64,000 bases of DNA. Origin: Lachnospiraceae bacterium P6B14 (GTDB taxonomy: Bacteria > Bacillota > Clostridia > Lachnospirales > Lachnospiraceae). Shown piece by piece: positions 51,197-60,128 of this stretch. Each line of letters opens with the position of its first letter. Position 1 is the stretch's first letter. The notes below the pieces were generated by a model, which saw nothing but the letters and a program-made list of their open reading frames with translations, did no database searches and was not told the origin of the DNA. A program made the position numbers and the translations under genes. The DNA is taken from assembly GCA_000687695.1 (NCBI GenBank), contig JHWZ01000005.1, positions 62,001 through 126,000 on the forward strand, read 5' to 3'.

Positions 51197-52612
51197 ATGA
51201 ACGATCTTCATAGAAAGAGATTCGTAGCTGCCAAGCTTCTGCATATGGTGCTGTCTATCGCTGCATTCTATGTCGCATGGCTTTTGTTCAGGTACGGCGA
51301 GTTTTGGTATAGAGGTGATATCGCCTACCGTTATAACTACTATGTATGTGCAGGCTACACTGTGATCCTGTTCTTCTTCAACAGGACTTATAACGCATAT
51401 CTTCTCGGTTTCAGCAGGATCAGATCGCTCGCGATGTCGCAGTTCTTTGCGCAGGTCTTCAGTATAGGAGCGATCTATTTTGTTGTCAGCCTAAGCTGGA
51501 ATCAGTTCAAAAATCCCCTTATTTTCTTACCGATGCTTCTCGCGCAGGCTGTGATCGATTGCTTTTGGTCATACTTCGCGAGCATGGTATATTACAAGTC
51601 AAATCCGCCGAAAAAGACCATCCTTATCTATCGAAGCGAGATAGACAAAAGGAGATTCGGTTCGGTCATGGGTAAGCCCGTAGGCCGTATATACAAGGTT
51701 GTCGAGGAGTTCGAGTACTCCGGAGACAAATTCCATGAGGTCAGAGACAGGATCGAAGGATTCGAGGCGATATTCGTTGCGGGCGTAAGGAGCAGATGCC
51801 GAAACGGTATCTCAAAGTATTGCGTCGAGAACAATATCCCGGGCTTCTTTCTCCCTCATATCGGAGACGTCCTGATGCGCGGCGCTACGCATATCCAGAC
51901 ATTCTCATCGCCTGTGTTTTATTTCTCACACAAGCAGGTGGAGCCGGAATACGTCTTCATAAAGAGAATATTTGATTTCGTATTTGCGTTGGTCGGGATC
52001 ATCATCTCGTCACCTTTCATGCTTATCACCGCGATCGCGATCAAGGTCTATGACAGAGGCCCTGTCATCTACAAGCAGGTCAGACTTACAAAGGACGGAA
52101 AGAGATTCAATATCTATAAGTTCAGGAGTATGAGAGTCGATGCCGAAAAGGACGGAGTTGCCAGACTCTCCACCGGTGAGAATGACGACCGTGTGACTCC
52201 GATCGGAAGGTTTGTAAGAAAATGCAGAATAGATGAGATACCACAGCTTTTCAACATACTTAAGGGGGATATGAGTTTCGTGGGACCGAGACCGGAGCGC
52301 CCGGAGTTGGCTGAAAAATACTATGAGCAGTTCCCGAGTTTCAAGCTCAGACTCCAGGTGAAGGCCGGGCTTACGGGGTACTCACAGGTTTACGGTAAAT
52401 ACAGTTCCGATCCGTATGAAAAGCTCGAGTTTGATCTCCTTTACATTAACGATATCAGCCTCGCGACGGATCTCAGACTGATATTCGCGACGTTCAGTAT
52501 TCTCGGAAAGAAGGAAAGCACCGAGGGCGTCAAGGAAGAAGCGGCGACGGGTGATAACTACATAGGGTCACCGGAGGTTGATGAGAGCAAGGTCGAAGGA
52601 GAAGAAAACTGA
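51197..52612 (+). CDS. Polyprenyl-phosphate sugar-1-phosphate transferase
   Basis: A 471-residue membrane enzyme of the exopolysaccharide polyprenyl glycosylphosphotransferase group. The N-terminal third has four or five membrane helices, then a CoA-binding-like region, a further helix (FVFALVGIIISSPFMLITAIAI), and the C-terminal sugar transferase: GPVIYKQVRLTKDGKRFNIYKFRSM, RKCRIDEIPQLFNILKGDMSFVGPRPERPE, and AGLTGYSQVYGKYS. It starts a lipid-linked sugar chain on undecaprenyl phosphate. It is the first gene of the cluster and follows a strong promoter; its stop overlaps the next start. Confidence 0.93.
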   Translation: MNDLHRKRFVAAKLLHMVLSIAAFYVAWLLFRYGEFWYRGDIAYRYNYYVCAGYTVILFFFNRTYNAYLLGFSRIRSLAMSQFFAQVFSIGAIYFVVSLSWNQFKNPLIFLPMLLAQAVIDCFWSYFASMVYYKSNPPKKTILIYRSEIDKRRFGSVMGKPVGRIYKVVEEFEYSGDKFHEVRDRIEGFEAIFVAGVRSRCRNGISKYCVENNIPGFFLPHIGDVLMRGATHIQTFSSPVFYFSHKQVEPEYVFIKRIFDFVFALVGIIISSPFMLITAIAIKVYDRGPVIYKQVRLTKDGKRFNIYKFRSMRVDAEKDGVARLSTGENDDRVTPIGRFVRKCRIDEIPQLFNILKGDMSFVGPRPERPELAEKYYEQFPSFKLRLQVKAGLTGYSQVYGKYSSDPYEKLEFDLLYINDISLATDLRLIFATFSILGKKESTEGVKEEAATGDNYIGSPEVDESKVEGEEN

Positions 52613-53358
52613 TGGGCTCCTATGATGTATCCGTGGTGATACCTGTTTACAATGGCGAGAAACACATCAGGCAGGCAGTAGAGAGTGCGCTCGCACAGGA
52701 TGTAAGTCTCGATGTGTTCGTGATAGACGACGGCTCGACCGACGGGACGGCTGATGTGATGAAGTCGTTTGAGTCCGATCCCCGCGTGCAGTATCTCAAA
52801 AATGAAAAGAACTCAGGTGTTGCTCAGACCAGAAACAGAGGAGTAAAACTCGCGGATGCCGAGTACGTGGCATTTTTAGACGCGGATGACTGGTGGAAAC
52901 AGGACAAGCTGAAAGAGCAGCTCGCGCTGATGAAAGCGAAAAACGCGGTGCTGAGTTCGACGGCGAGAGAGTTGATAAATGCCGACGGGACGAGCACCGG
53001 CAGGGTAATAGGAATCCCGGAGCGGATAGAGTACAAGGATATCCTGAAGCACAACATGATATCATGCTCAGCGGTTATGGTAAAAAAAGAAGCCATGTTA
53101 AAATATCCCATGGAGCATGATGACAGCCATGAGGATTATATAACATGGATAAAGATGATCAGGGAGTACGGTTTTGCAGTAGGATTAAACAAACCGTTTC
53201 TGAAATACAGACTCAGTGAAAACAGTAAGTCCGGTTCGAAGTTCAAATCAGCGCGTATGACATATACGGCGTTCAGATACGCCGGACTGGGAGTTTTTTC
53301 ATCGATACTGCACTTCATATCATACGCATTTAATGGAGTTAAAAAATACTATGGCTAA
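52612..53358 (+). CDS. Family 2 glycosyltransferase
   Basis: A 248-residue GT-A fold enzyme. VSVVIPVYNGEKHIRQAVESAL, VIDDGSTDGT, YVAFLDADDWW (the DxD-type metal site) and an HEDYITW segment after HDDS are typical of GT2. It should add a sugar to the lipid-linked chain. The start codon shares the TGATG overlap with the previous stop, so translation is coupled. A C-terminal hydrophobic stretch may touch the membrane. Confidence 0.9.
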   Translation: MGSYDVSVVIPVYNGEKHIRQAVESALAQDVSLDVFVIDDGSTDGTADVMKSFESDPRVQYLKNEKNSGVAQTRNRGVKLADAEYVAFLDADDWWKQDKLKEQLALMKAKNAVLSSTARELINADGTSTGRVIGIPERIEYKDILKHNMISCSAVMVKKEAMLKYPMEHDDSHEDYITWIKMIREYGFAVGLNKPFLKYRLSENSKSGSKFKSARMTYTAFRYAGLGVFSSILHFISYAFNGVKKYYG

Positions 53359-54481
53359 GTCCGGATTTGCGATCAAACAAAGAGCAAAGATGCTCATGCA
53401 GAGTGTGGTACTGCCTCTGGCTTACAGAGTAGGATGTATCCGAAAAGTTGATAAAAAATTGGTTGTATTTTGTGACGCTCATCACAATGAGAGACCTGTC
53501 AGCATGGACAGGCTATGCAGAGCCCTGCGTGCCACGCATCCGGAGTATCATATCGTCGAGAGGTACAGAGATTACGCTGATCTCGGATATGTGGGACAGG
53601 TGATCGACGCGATCAGGTTTATGTGGCTCTACGCAACGGCAGGATGCGTAATAATATGTGATAATTATCTTCCCGTGGCCGCGTGTAAAAAGAGAAAAAA
53701 TACAAAAGTAATTCAGCTTTGGCACGGCCCGGGTGCATATAAAAGATTCGGTTATGATTCGGCGGATGATATCCCTCAGTATTATAAAGGGAACGTTTTC
53801 AAAAACTACAGTCTGGTGACTGTATCAGGCGAAAAATGTATCCGACCGTTTACTTCGGCGATGAGGCAGAAAAAAGGTATCGTTCGCGCTATGGGCACCA
53901 GCCGTATGGACGATTATTTATCTGAGAGATATGTTAATGAGTGTCGGGATATTTTTAGGAAAAAGTATCCGGAGGCGGCAGGTAAAAAGGTGGTTGTTTG
54001 GGCACCGACCTTCAGAGGTAACGCCGGTGAGCCGAGGCTCGAGGGACTCGCTGATATAGACAGACTTGAAAGTGAGCTGGGTGATGGATGGTGCGTGATA
54101 AAGAGTATCCACCCGCATCTTTTTCACAAGTATGACAGGGCGGATCTGAAAGGCCGCATTCCGACGGAGAAAATGCTGCCGATAGCGGATGTGTTTATCA
54201 CGGATTATTCTTCGATACTCTATGACGCATGCATACACCGCTGCAAAATGCTGATGTTCGCACCGGACCTACGTGAGTTTGAGAGGGCCAGGGGAACATA
54301 CATGCAGATGAGTGAGTTTCCGGGGGAGATCATAACGGACGGGAGAGAGCTTGCGGCCGGAGTAAAAAGAGCATATGACAGCTATGACGCAGACAGACAG
54401 AAGGAGTTTACCGAGGGGTATCTGGGAGCCTGTGACGGTCATGCAACAGAGCGAATCATACATTATATAACCAAAACTTGA
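53351..54481 (+). CDS. CDP-glycerol glycerophosphotransferase family protein
   Basis: A 376-residue peripheral membrane enzyme of the TagB/TagF family. VIQLWHGPGAYKRFGYD has the conserved HG, and GTSRMDDY, VVWAPTFRG, SIHPHLF and FITDYSSILYDACIHR fit the catalytic region (the second conserved His in HPH and the DYSS motif). It transfers glycerol phosphate, or ribitol phosphate, from its CDP form to a growing polymer, as in teichoic acids. The start at 53351 has GGAG upstream and overlaps the previous gene by eight bases; ATG at 53333 has no site. Confidence 0.88.
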   Translation: MAKSGFAIKQRAKMLMQSVVLPLAYRVGCIRKVDKKLVVFCDAHHNERPVSMDRLCRALRATHPEYHIVERYRDYADLGYVGQVIDAIRFMWLYATAGCVIICDNYLPVAACKKRKNTKVIQLWHGPGAYKRFGYDSADDIPQYYKGNVFKNYSLVTVSGEKCIRPFTSAMRQKKGIVRAMGTSRMDDYLSERYVNECRDIFRKKYPEAAGKKVVVWAPTFRGNAGEPRLEGLADIDRLESELGDGWCVIKSIHPHLFHKYDRADLKGRIPTEKMLPIADVFITDYSSILYDACIHRCKMLMFAPDLREFERARGTYMQMSEFPGEIITDGRELAAGVKRAYDSYDADRQKEFTEGYLGACDGHATERIIHYITKT

Positions 54482-54506
54482 CCGACACCACAAAGTATGG
54501 TATAAT
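54478..54506 (+). promoter_or_regulatory. Internal promoter before the ABC exporter genes
   Basis: TTGACC (54478-54483), 17 bp, TATAAT (54501-54506). The -35 box overlaps the stop of the CDP-glycerol transferase gene. Confidence 0.75.
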
Positions 54507-54557
54507 ACGCGATGGTCGCGTGAAGCAGAAAAAGTGAAATGAAAGGTGTTTGATCTC

Positions 54558-55337
54558 ATGACAAAAGCGATGAAAAGTTTTTGGAAATACAGATTTCTGA
54601 TGAGGGAGCTCGTGATAAAGGGCATCCGTCTGAAGTACCGCAAATCTTATCTCGGTATCATCTGGTCTCTGATCGAGCCTTTGATGACTACATTCGTACT
54701 TGTGCTCGTGTTCGGTACTCTCTTTAACAAGTTTAAAGATCCTACATTCGCAGTGTATATCATGTGCGGAAGACTTTTGTATTCATTCTTTTCGTCTGCG
54801 ACGAAGGGCTCCTGCAAGGAGATCCGCAAGCAGGCATCCATGATCAAAAAGGTTTACGTTCCCAAGTATTTATATCCGTTATCAAACGTGGTATTTAACT
54901 TCGTGATATTTTTGATTTCATTGGTCGTACTGATCCCGGTCATGATCTATTCACAACAGATGCCGACATGGATGATCTGGCAGGTGTTCCCGGCGTTAAT
55001 CGAGCTGTTTGCGCTGTCGCTGGGACTGGGATTTATACTCGCCGTACTCGATGTGTATTTCAGGGATACCGAGTATCTTTGGAACGTCGTATGTATGGTC
55101 ATCATGTATATGAGCGCTATATTCTATCCTGTTGAGAGGCTCGCGAAAAGCGGACATGCATGGATATTAAAATACAATCCTCTGTACTGCATCATCGATC
55201 AGATGCGAGGAGGCATGCTCGGCTATCAGGTAAGCCTGTGGGAGTATCTGTATCCCGCGGCTGTAGCAGTGGTAGTTCTGGCGATCGGAATAATTGTATT
55301 CAAAAAGAAGCAGGATAATTTTATCCTTTATATATAG
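54558..55337 (+). CDS. ABC-2 type polysaccharide/teichoic acid export permease
   Basis: A 259-residue membrane protein with six predicted helices, like TagG and Wzm. LVIKGIRLKYRKSYLGIIWSLIEPLMTTFVLVLVF at the start and a late YNPLYCIIDQMRG are family hallmarks. It forms the pore that moves the finished lipid-linked polymer across the membrane. The start at 54558 lies 11 bases after AAAGG; a GTG at 54546 abuts that site. The ATP-binding partner follows 11 bp after the stop. Confidence 0.92.
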   Translation: MTKAMKSFWKYRFLMRELVIKGIRLKYRKSYLGIIWSLIEPLMTTFVLVLVFGTLFNKFKDPTFAVYIMCGRLLYSFFSSATKGSCKEIRKQASMIKKVYVPKYLYPLSNVVFNFVIFLISLVVLIPVMIYSQQMPTWMIWQVFPALIELFALSLGLGFILAVLDVYFRDTEYLWNVVCMVIMYMSAIFYPVERLAKSGHAWILKYNPLYCIIDQMRGGMLGYQVSLWEYLYPAAVAVVVLAIGIIVFKKKQDNFILYI

Positions 55338-55348
55338 GAGGAAGGCAG

Positions 55349-56329
55349 TTGGCTGCAAAAAACAAACCAACCATCGAGGTTGCCGGTCTCAGTATGAGAT
55401 TCAACCTGAGTCAGGAGAAGCACGACTCACTGAAGGAAGCATTCATTAATATTTTCCGCTCCAAAACAAAACGTGAAGGGGAGGAGTTTTGGGCGCTTCA
55501 GGATGTGAGTTTCAAACTGTATGCCGGTGACAGGATCGGTATACTGGGTCTCAATGGTGCCGGAAAGAGTACATTGTTGAAGGCTATCGCCGGCGTATAT
55601 AAACCGACTGAAGGTCTCGTTAAGCGCAGAGGAAGCATAGCACCTTTGCTTGAGCTGGGTGCGGGCTTTGACAAGGAGTATACCGCCAGAGAGAACATAT
55701 ATCTTTACGGTGCGGTGCTCGGATATACCAGAGAGTTTATCGACTCAAAGTTCGATGAGATAATCAAGTTTGCTGAGCTGCAGGATTTCGTGGATGTTCC
55801 GCTGAAAAACTATTCATCCGGAATGAAGTCCAGACTCGGCTTTGCCATATGTACCGCCGTTCATCCTGATATCCTTATCCTCGATGAAGTACTCTCCGTA
55901 GGTGATGCCAGATTCAGGAAAAAGAGTGAGATGAGGATCAGGGAGATGTTCGAGGGAGATGTAACGGTACTCTTCGTATCACATTCGCTCGCGCAGGTTA
56001 GAAACATCTGTAACAAAGCGATGATACTCGATCACGGAAGGCTCGCTCATTTCGGTGATATCGAAGAGATATCCGAGATATATGAGGCGATGATCGCAAA
56101 TGATGAAGAATCTCAGAAGGCTCTCGCCATCGAGCGCAGGAGCAAGAGAAGGATCAAACGTCAGGCGAGATTTGTCGATGCGTACAGGATCATGCAAAAG
56201 ATGAACCTGTCTGTCGATGAGGTCCTCGATTTGATGGATATTCCTGAGGCAAAAAGACAGCACTATATAGAAGGTATAGAAAAAGAAAAAGCAAAAGCAG
56301 AAAAGAATAAAGAAAAGAATAAAGGGTAA
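55349..56329 (+). CDS. ABC transporter ATPase for polysaccharide/teichoic acid export
   Basis: A 326-residue ATPase like TagH and Wzt. Walker A LGLNGAGKST, Q-loop LELGAGFD, signature YSSGMKSRLGFA, Walker B ILDEVLSVGD and the switch His in FVSHS are all present. After the nucleotide-binding domain comes a basic extension of about 90 residues (RRSKRRIKRQARF) ending in a Lys/Glu-rich coiled coil. No carbohydrate-binding Wzt C-domain is seen. The start is TTG at 55349, placed after AGGAGGAAGG. Confidence 0.93.
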   Translation: MAAKNKPTIEVAGLSMRFNLSQEKHDSLKEAFINIFRSKTKREGEEFWALQDVSFKLYAGDRIGILGLNGAGKSTLLKAIAGVYKPTEGLVKRRGSIAPLLELGAGFDKEYTARENIYLYGAVLGYTREFIDSKFDEIIKFAELQDFVDVPLKNYSSGMKSRLGFAICTAVHPDILILDEVLSVGDARFRKKSEMRIREMFEGDVTVLFVSHSLAQVRNICNKAMILDHGRLAHFGDIEEISEIYEAMIANDEESQKALAIERRSKRRIKRQARFVDAYRIMQKMNLSVDEVLDLMDIPEAKRQHYIEGIEKEKAKAEKNKEKNKG

Positions 56330-56333
56330 TAAT

Positions 56334-57164
56334 ATGGAGATTCAGCTTACAAAAGAGCAGCTTCACGAAGAGCTCTTTGATATGCTATGCAAATATGTCG
56401 ACTTCTGTGAAGCGCACGGACTGAGATACTATCTGGTCGGTGGAACGCTTCTCGGTGCGGTCAGACACAAGGGTTTCATCCCCTGGGATGACGATATCGA
56501 TGTCGGCATGCCGAGACCGGATTACGAGAAGTTTTTGGAGCTCGTGGCTCGTGAGCCTATAGGACCGAATCTGGTAGTCAGATCGAACAGGGATCATTCC
56601 TTCCCGAACCCGTATGCCGAGCTTCACAATGACAACATCCGTCTCGAGCGTCGCTCGTCAAAATACATCGAAAATGAGTATCAGGTATTCAGCATGTTTC
56701 TTGATATTTTTCCGGAGGACGGATGGCCTGCAAACGAAAAAAAGGCACGCAGGATAGCGAAGCTGATGATAGCTCTCAGATATATGAATACGTTTTCGAG
56801 AGCAAGATTTTTTCATGGGACGACGAAGTTCCGCGCCATCACAAAAACGCCTATCATCCTTTTGGCAAAGATCATTTCGAACCGCAGGATAGTCGCTTTG
56901 ATGGAAAACATCGCGCTCAAATATCCTTTTGAAAAATGTAAATATGTCGGTGCTCTGACGTACGGCCTGTACGGTTTCGGAGAGAGATGTTTGAGAAAGG
57001 ATTTCATAAAAGAAAGGACAGTAACATTTGAGGGGAGAGAGTTCAAGGCTCCCGGCTGTATAGAGGATTACCTTACCGGTTTGTACGGTGATTATATGCA
57101 GATACCGCCTGAGTCCGAGAGAGAGGACCACGGCCTGATAGTTTGGAAGAAAGGAAATGACTGA
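56334..57164 (+). CDS. LicD family phosphotransferase (first copy)
   Basis: A 276-residue cytoplasmic protein. LRYYLVGGTLLGAVRHKGFIPWDDDIDVGMPRPDYEKF is the LicD nucleotidyltransferase-like core, with the DDDID metal site. The rest matches the family (MFLDIFPEDG, GLYGDYMQIPP). LicD proteins move phosphocholine or other phospho-alcohols from CDP carriers to surface glycans. It starts four bases after the ATPase stop and overlaps the next LicD by eight bases. Confidence 0.93.
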   Translation: MEIQLTKEQLHEELFDMLCKYVDFCEAHGLRYYLVGGTLLGAVRHKGFIPWDDDIDVGMPRPDYEKFLELVAREPIGPNLVVRSNRDHSFPNPYAELHNDNIRLERRSSKYIENEYQVFSMFLDIFPEDGWPANEKKARRIAKLMIALRYMNTFSRARFFHGTTKFRAITKTPIILLAKIISNRRIVALMENIALKYPFEKCKYVGALTYGLYGFGERCLRKDFIKERTVTFEGREFKAPGCIEDYLTGLYGDYMQIPPESEREDHGLIVWKKGND

Positions 57165-58086
57165 GATGAGAACTTATAATTATGATAACCTGGCTGATCT
57201 CGCCACGCCGGAGCAGCACAAAGCAAACCTCGTGAAAATGATCACGGAGTTTGACAAGTTCTGCAAGGAGAACGGCCTCAGATATTATCTGTCGGGAGGA
57301 ACGCTCCTCGGTGCGATCAGACACAAGGGGATCATACCGTGGGACGATGATATCGATATCAACATGCCGCGTCCCGACTGTGAAAAAATGCAGGAGATCG
57401 CGAAGGGACACATCGGACCTTATGAGCTTTTGGAGCCGAACTACAGCCAGATGTTCCATGCATATCACTGGAAGCTGTATGATGACTCGATCCTCGTCGG
57501 AAAGAGAGTGGGAAACAGCGGAAAGCTCGGTAAAAAGGTTTATCCGATCTTTATGGATATCTTCCCGATCGACGGACTTCCGTCAACAGAGGAAGAAAAC
57601 ATAAAGCATTATGAGCAGATCATCTATAAAAAGAAATGGGCGAATCTCAACTGGCAGAAAAACCCGTATAAAAACCCGATCAAAAAGATAAAAAGAGCGA
57701 TCCTTCGCAGAGTTGCAAGAAGAAAGGGAGTTGAGAACTGCTTTAACGCTGTTATCGAGCACGCGAAGTCGATTCCTTTTGACGAGGCAGAGTACATCGG
57801 TGTTATGATGACGAACGTTCACACCACTGAGGAGCGTGTCAAAAAAGACGAGTATCTGCCTGTGGTAGAGGTAGAGTTCGAGGGAGGTATGTTCCCGGCA
57901 CCGGCCAACTACGATACATATTTACGTCAGCTGTATGGTGACAGCTACATGGAGCTTCCGCCGGTACATCAGCGTATCACCAGACACGGCCTGATCCCGT
58001 TCATCTCAGTACTTGATGATAATAATGGAGCAGGTGAATCAGGAGCGGATGACGAAGACTGGAATCCTGAGGATGATGACGAATAA
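57157..58086 (+). CDS. LicD family phosphotransferase (second copy)
   Basis: A 309-residue paralogue of the preceding gene. LRYYLSGGTLLGAIRHKGIIPWDDDIDINMPRPDCEKM repeats the LicD core, and PIFMDIFPIDGLP and LYGDSYMELPP follow. It has about 30 extra acidic C-terminal residues. Either the ATG at 57157 or that at 57166 could be used; AAAGGA lies before both. Sequence divergence over the middle third suggests a different donor or acceptor from the first copy. Confidence 0.92.
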   Translation: MTEMRTYNYDNLADLATPEQHKANLVKMITEFDKFCKENGLRYYLSGGTLLGAIRHKGIIPWDDDIDINMPRPDCEKMQEIAKGHIGPYELLEPNYSQMFHAYHWKLYDDSILVGKRVGNSGKLGKKVYPIFMDIFPIDGLPSTEEENIKHYEQIIYKKKWANLNWQKNPYKNPIKKIKRAILRRVARRKGVENCFNAVIEHAKSIPFDEAEYIGVMMTNVHTTEERVKKDEYLPVVEVEFEGGMFPAPANYDTYLRQLYGDSYMELPPVHQRITRHGLIPFISVLDDNNGAGESGADDEDWNPEDDDE

Positions 58087-58101
58087 AAAGGGGATTTGTA
58101 A

Positions 58102-59376
58102 ATGAAAATTGCAATATGCGGTTTGATAAAAAGTGAGAATATCGGAGAGCAGTTCATAGCCAGAAGCCTCGAGTATCTGATCGAGACCGAGGCTAAAAAG
58201 AGAAACCCCGACATCGATATCGAGTTTGTCGAGGTGGATCTTCTCGGGCGCAATGACGAGGTTATCGAAGCCATCGATCCTCTGGAAAAGAGACTCCTTA
58301 ATTATTATGATTATAAAGAGAGCGGTCTTTTTATGGAGAGAGCGAACTTAAAGCTCAAAAGAATGTGGGCAGCCTCTGATAATCAGCTTTACAAAAATCT
58401 CATCGCCAGGAGCAGGCACAGCATCTGGAAGCATGGTGCCAACTTCAGAAAGAGAATGAGATCATTTTTCAATATGAGACTCGAGGGAGTCGACTTCATC
58501 GTAGTGGATGGAGCAGGTCTTCTTGAGTACAGCTACAATGAGTATCACTGGGCGCTCATGCTGATCAGTGAGTATGCCGAGAAGCACGGACTGAATGTCG
58601 TATACAACGCGATCGGACGTGCGGGAGCATTTAACGAAAAAGACTTCGGAACAAAGACGCTTAAGAGAGCTCTGCAGTCTGACGCGGTTAAATATGTGTC
58701 GGCCAGAGACAGTGTTGAGACCGTGCAGATATGTGCGGGTGACAAGCATAAGGTTAAGCTTTTAGCCGATGCGGCTTTCTGGATGAAAGAGACCTACGAT
58801 ATGAAGCCGGCACCGGAAAACAACAAGATCGGTATCGGACTGATAAGAGGAAACTCACTTACCGGTTATGGAGTTAATTTCAACGGTAAAGCATGGACAA
58901 CTCTTTTTGCGGGTATCGCGACCGAGCTCGAAAAGAGGGGCTATGAGTATGAGTTTTTCACCAACGGACTTCCGGGTGATGTGAAGCTCGGGGAAAAGGT
59001 ATTAAAGAGGATGGGACTTCCTCCGGAGAAGCTGGTAAAAAGACCTCTCGTTGATACCGAGCTTTATGACACCATAAACGGTTACAAGGCTTTGGTCACA
59101 TGCAGGATGCATTCGTCCATCGCGGCATTTACCATGAAAATCCCGGCAGTGATCCTGTCGTGGAACGATAAGGTGGACAAGCTGATGGATATCATCGGGT
59201 ATCCTGACAGAGCTATTCCTCTTTCGGATTTCGAGCCGGTACACATAGTGGATATGATGGAAAAAGCGATAAATGAGGGTGTGTCCGACGAGAAACTCAA
59301 CGCGATAAAGGCGAAATCACTTGAAAGTGTAGATGATTATATAGATTTGATCCTCGAGGTAGGATCCGCAAAATGA
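58102..59376 (+). CDS. Polysaccharide pyruvyl transferase family protein
   Basis: A 424-residue cytoplasmic protein. The opening IAICGLIKSENIGEQFIARSLEYLI and the C-terminal segment GYKALVTCRMHSSIAAFTMKIPAVILSWNDKVDKLM match the pyruvyl transferase family (CsaB-like), which adds pyruvate ketals from phosphoenolpyruvate to surface sugars. VDFIVVDGAGLLEY fits the usual 'xxGGG' glycine site only loosely, so the donor is uncertain. GGGG precedes the ATG. It lies in the polymer cluster after the two LicD genes. Confidence 0.85.
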   Translation: MKIAICGLIKSENIGEQFIARSLEYLIETEAKKRNPDIDIEFVEVDLLGRNDEVIEAIDPLEKRLLNYYDYKESGLFMERANLKLKRMWAASDNQLYKNLIARSRHSIWKHGANFRKRMRSFFNMRLEGVDFIVVDGAGLLEYSYNEYHWALMLISEYAEKHGLNVVYNAIGRAGAFNEKDFGTKTLKRALQSDAVKYVSARDSVETVQICAGDKHKVKLLADAAFWMKETYDMKPAPENNKIGIGLIRGNSLTGYGVNFNGKAWTTLFAGIATELEKRGYEYEFFTNGLPGDVKLGEKVLKRMGLPPEKLVKRPLVDTELYDTINGYKALVTCRMHSSIAAFTMKIPAVILSWNDKVDKLMDIIGYPDRAIPLSDFEPVHIVDMMEKAINEGVSDEKLNAIKAKSLESVDDYIDLILEVGSAK

Positions 59377-59390
59377 AAGGAGACAGTATC

Positions 59391-60113
59391 ATGACAATTG
59401 CGCTACTCACAGCAGCCGGAACAGGCTCGAGAATGCATCAGGAGATCCCGAAGCAGTTCATCCATGTGGAGAATAAGCCTCTTATCATCCACACGCTTGA
59501 GAAGTTTCAGAACCATCCAAGTATCGATGCGATCATCGTGGTGACTCTGCCGAACTGGACAGAGGTTCTGCAGGCTTATGCAAGACAGTTTGGTATCACG
59601 AAGCTTCGCTGGGTTGTCCCGGGAGGAGCGACAGGTCAGGAGTCCATACATAACGGCCTTATGAAGCTGAAGGAAGAGGTCGGTGAGGATAATGTTGTAA
59701 TGATCCATGACGGAAACAGATGCATGGTATCATCCGAGATCATCTCGAACAGCATCGTATGCTACAAGGAGCATGGAAGCGCTGTTGCCGCTATCCCCTG
59801 TGTGGAGGCGGTGTTCAGAAGTAATGATGACGGACAGTCCTCTACGGTATCCATCCCGAGAGAGCAGCTTTTCAGAACTCAGACTCCTCATACTTATGAT
59901 CTTTCAAAGCTTCTCTGGGCGCATGAGGAGGCTGCTAAGCGCGGGATCAAGGAGACCGCTGCTTCATGCGTGCTGATGTGCGAGCTCGGAGAGACCGTAT
60001 ACTTTTCTGACGGATCTGAGGAAAATATAAAAATCACAACGCAGGATGATCTGCGCATCATGAAAGCATTTTTGAAATCACACAAATCAGACGGAAGCAT
60101 GGATGTCTTCTGA
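59391..60113 (+). CDS. IspD/TarI-family cytidylyltransferase
   Basis: A 240-residue enzyme. ALLTAAGTGSRMHQEIPKQFIHVENKPLIIHTLEKF is the CTP-binding signature of IspD and TarI, and IPCVEAVFRS, QLFRTQTPHTYD and NIKITTQDDLRIM follow. IspD makes CDP-methylerythritol for isoprenoids; TarI makes CDP-ribitol for teichoic acids. Its place among LicD and CDP-glycerol transferase genes favours a TarI-like or other CDP-alcohol role. The start at 59391 follows AAAGGAG; an ATG at 59373 overlaps the previous stop. Confidence 0.85.
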   Translation: MTIALLTAAGTGSRMHQEIPKQFIHVENKPLIIHTLEKFQNHPSIDAIIVVTLPNWTEVLQAYARQFGITKLRWVVPGGATGQESIHNGLMKLKEEVGEDNVVMIHDGNRCMVSSEIISNSIVCYKEHGSAVAAIPCVEAVFRSNDDGQSSTVSIPREQLFRTQTPHTYDLSKLLWAHEEAAKRGIKETAASCVLMCELGETVYFSDGSEENIKITTQDDLRIMKAFLKSHKSDGSMDVF

Positions 60114-60128
60114 TAGGAAGTGATAGTA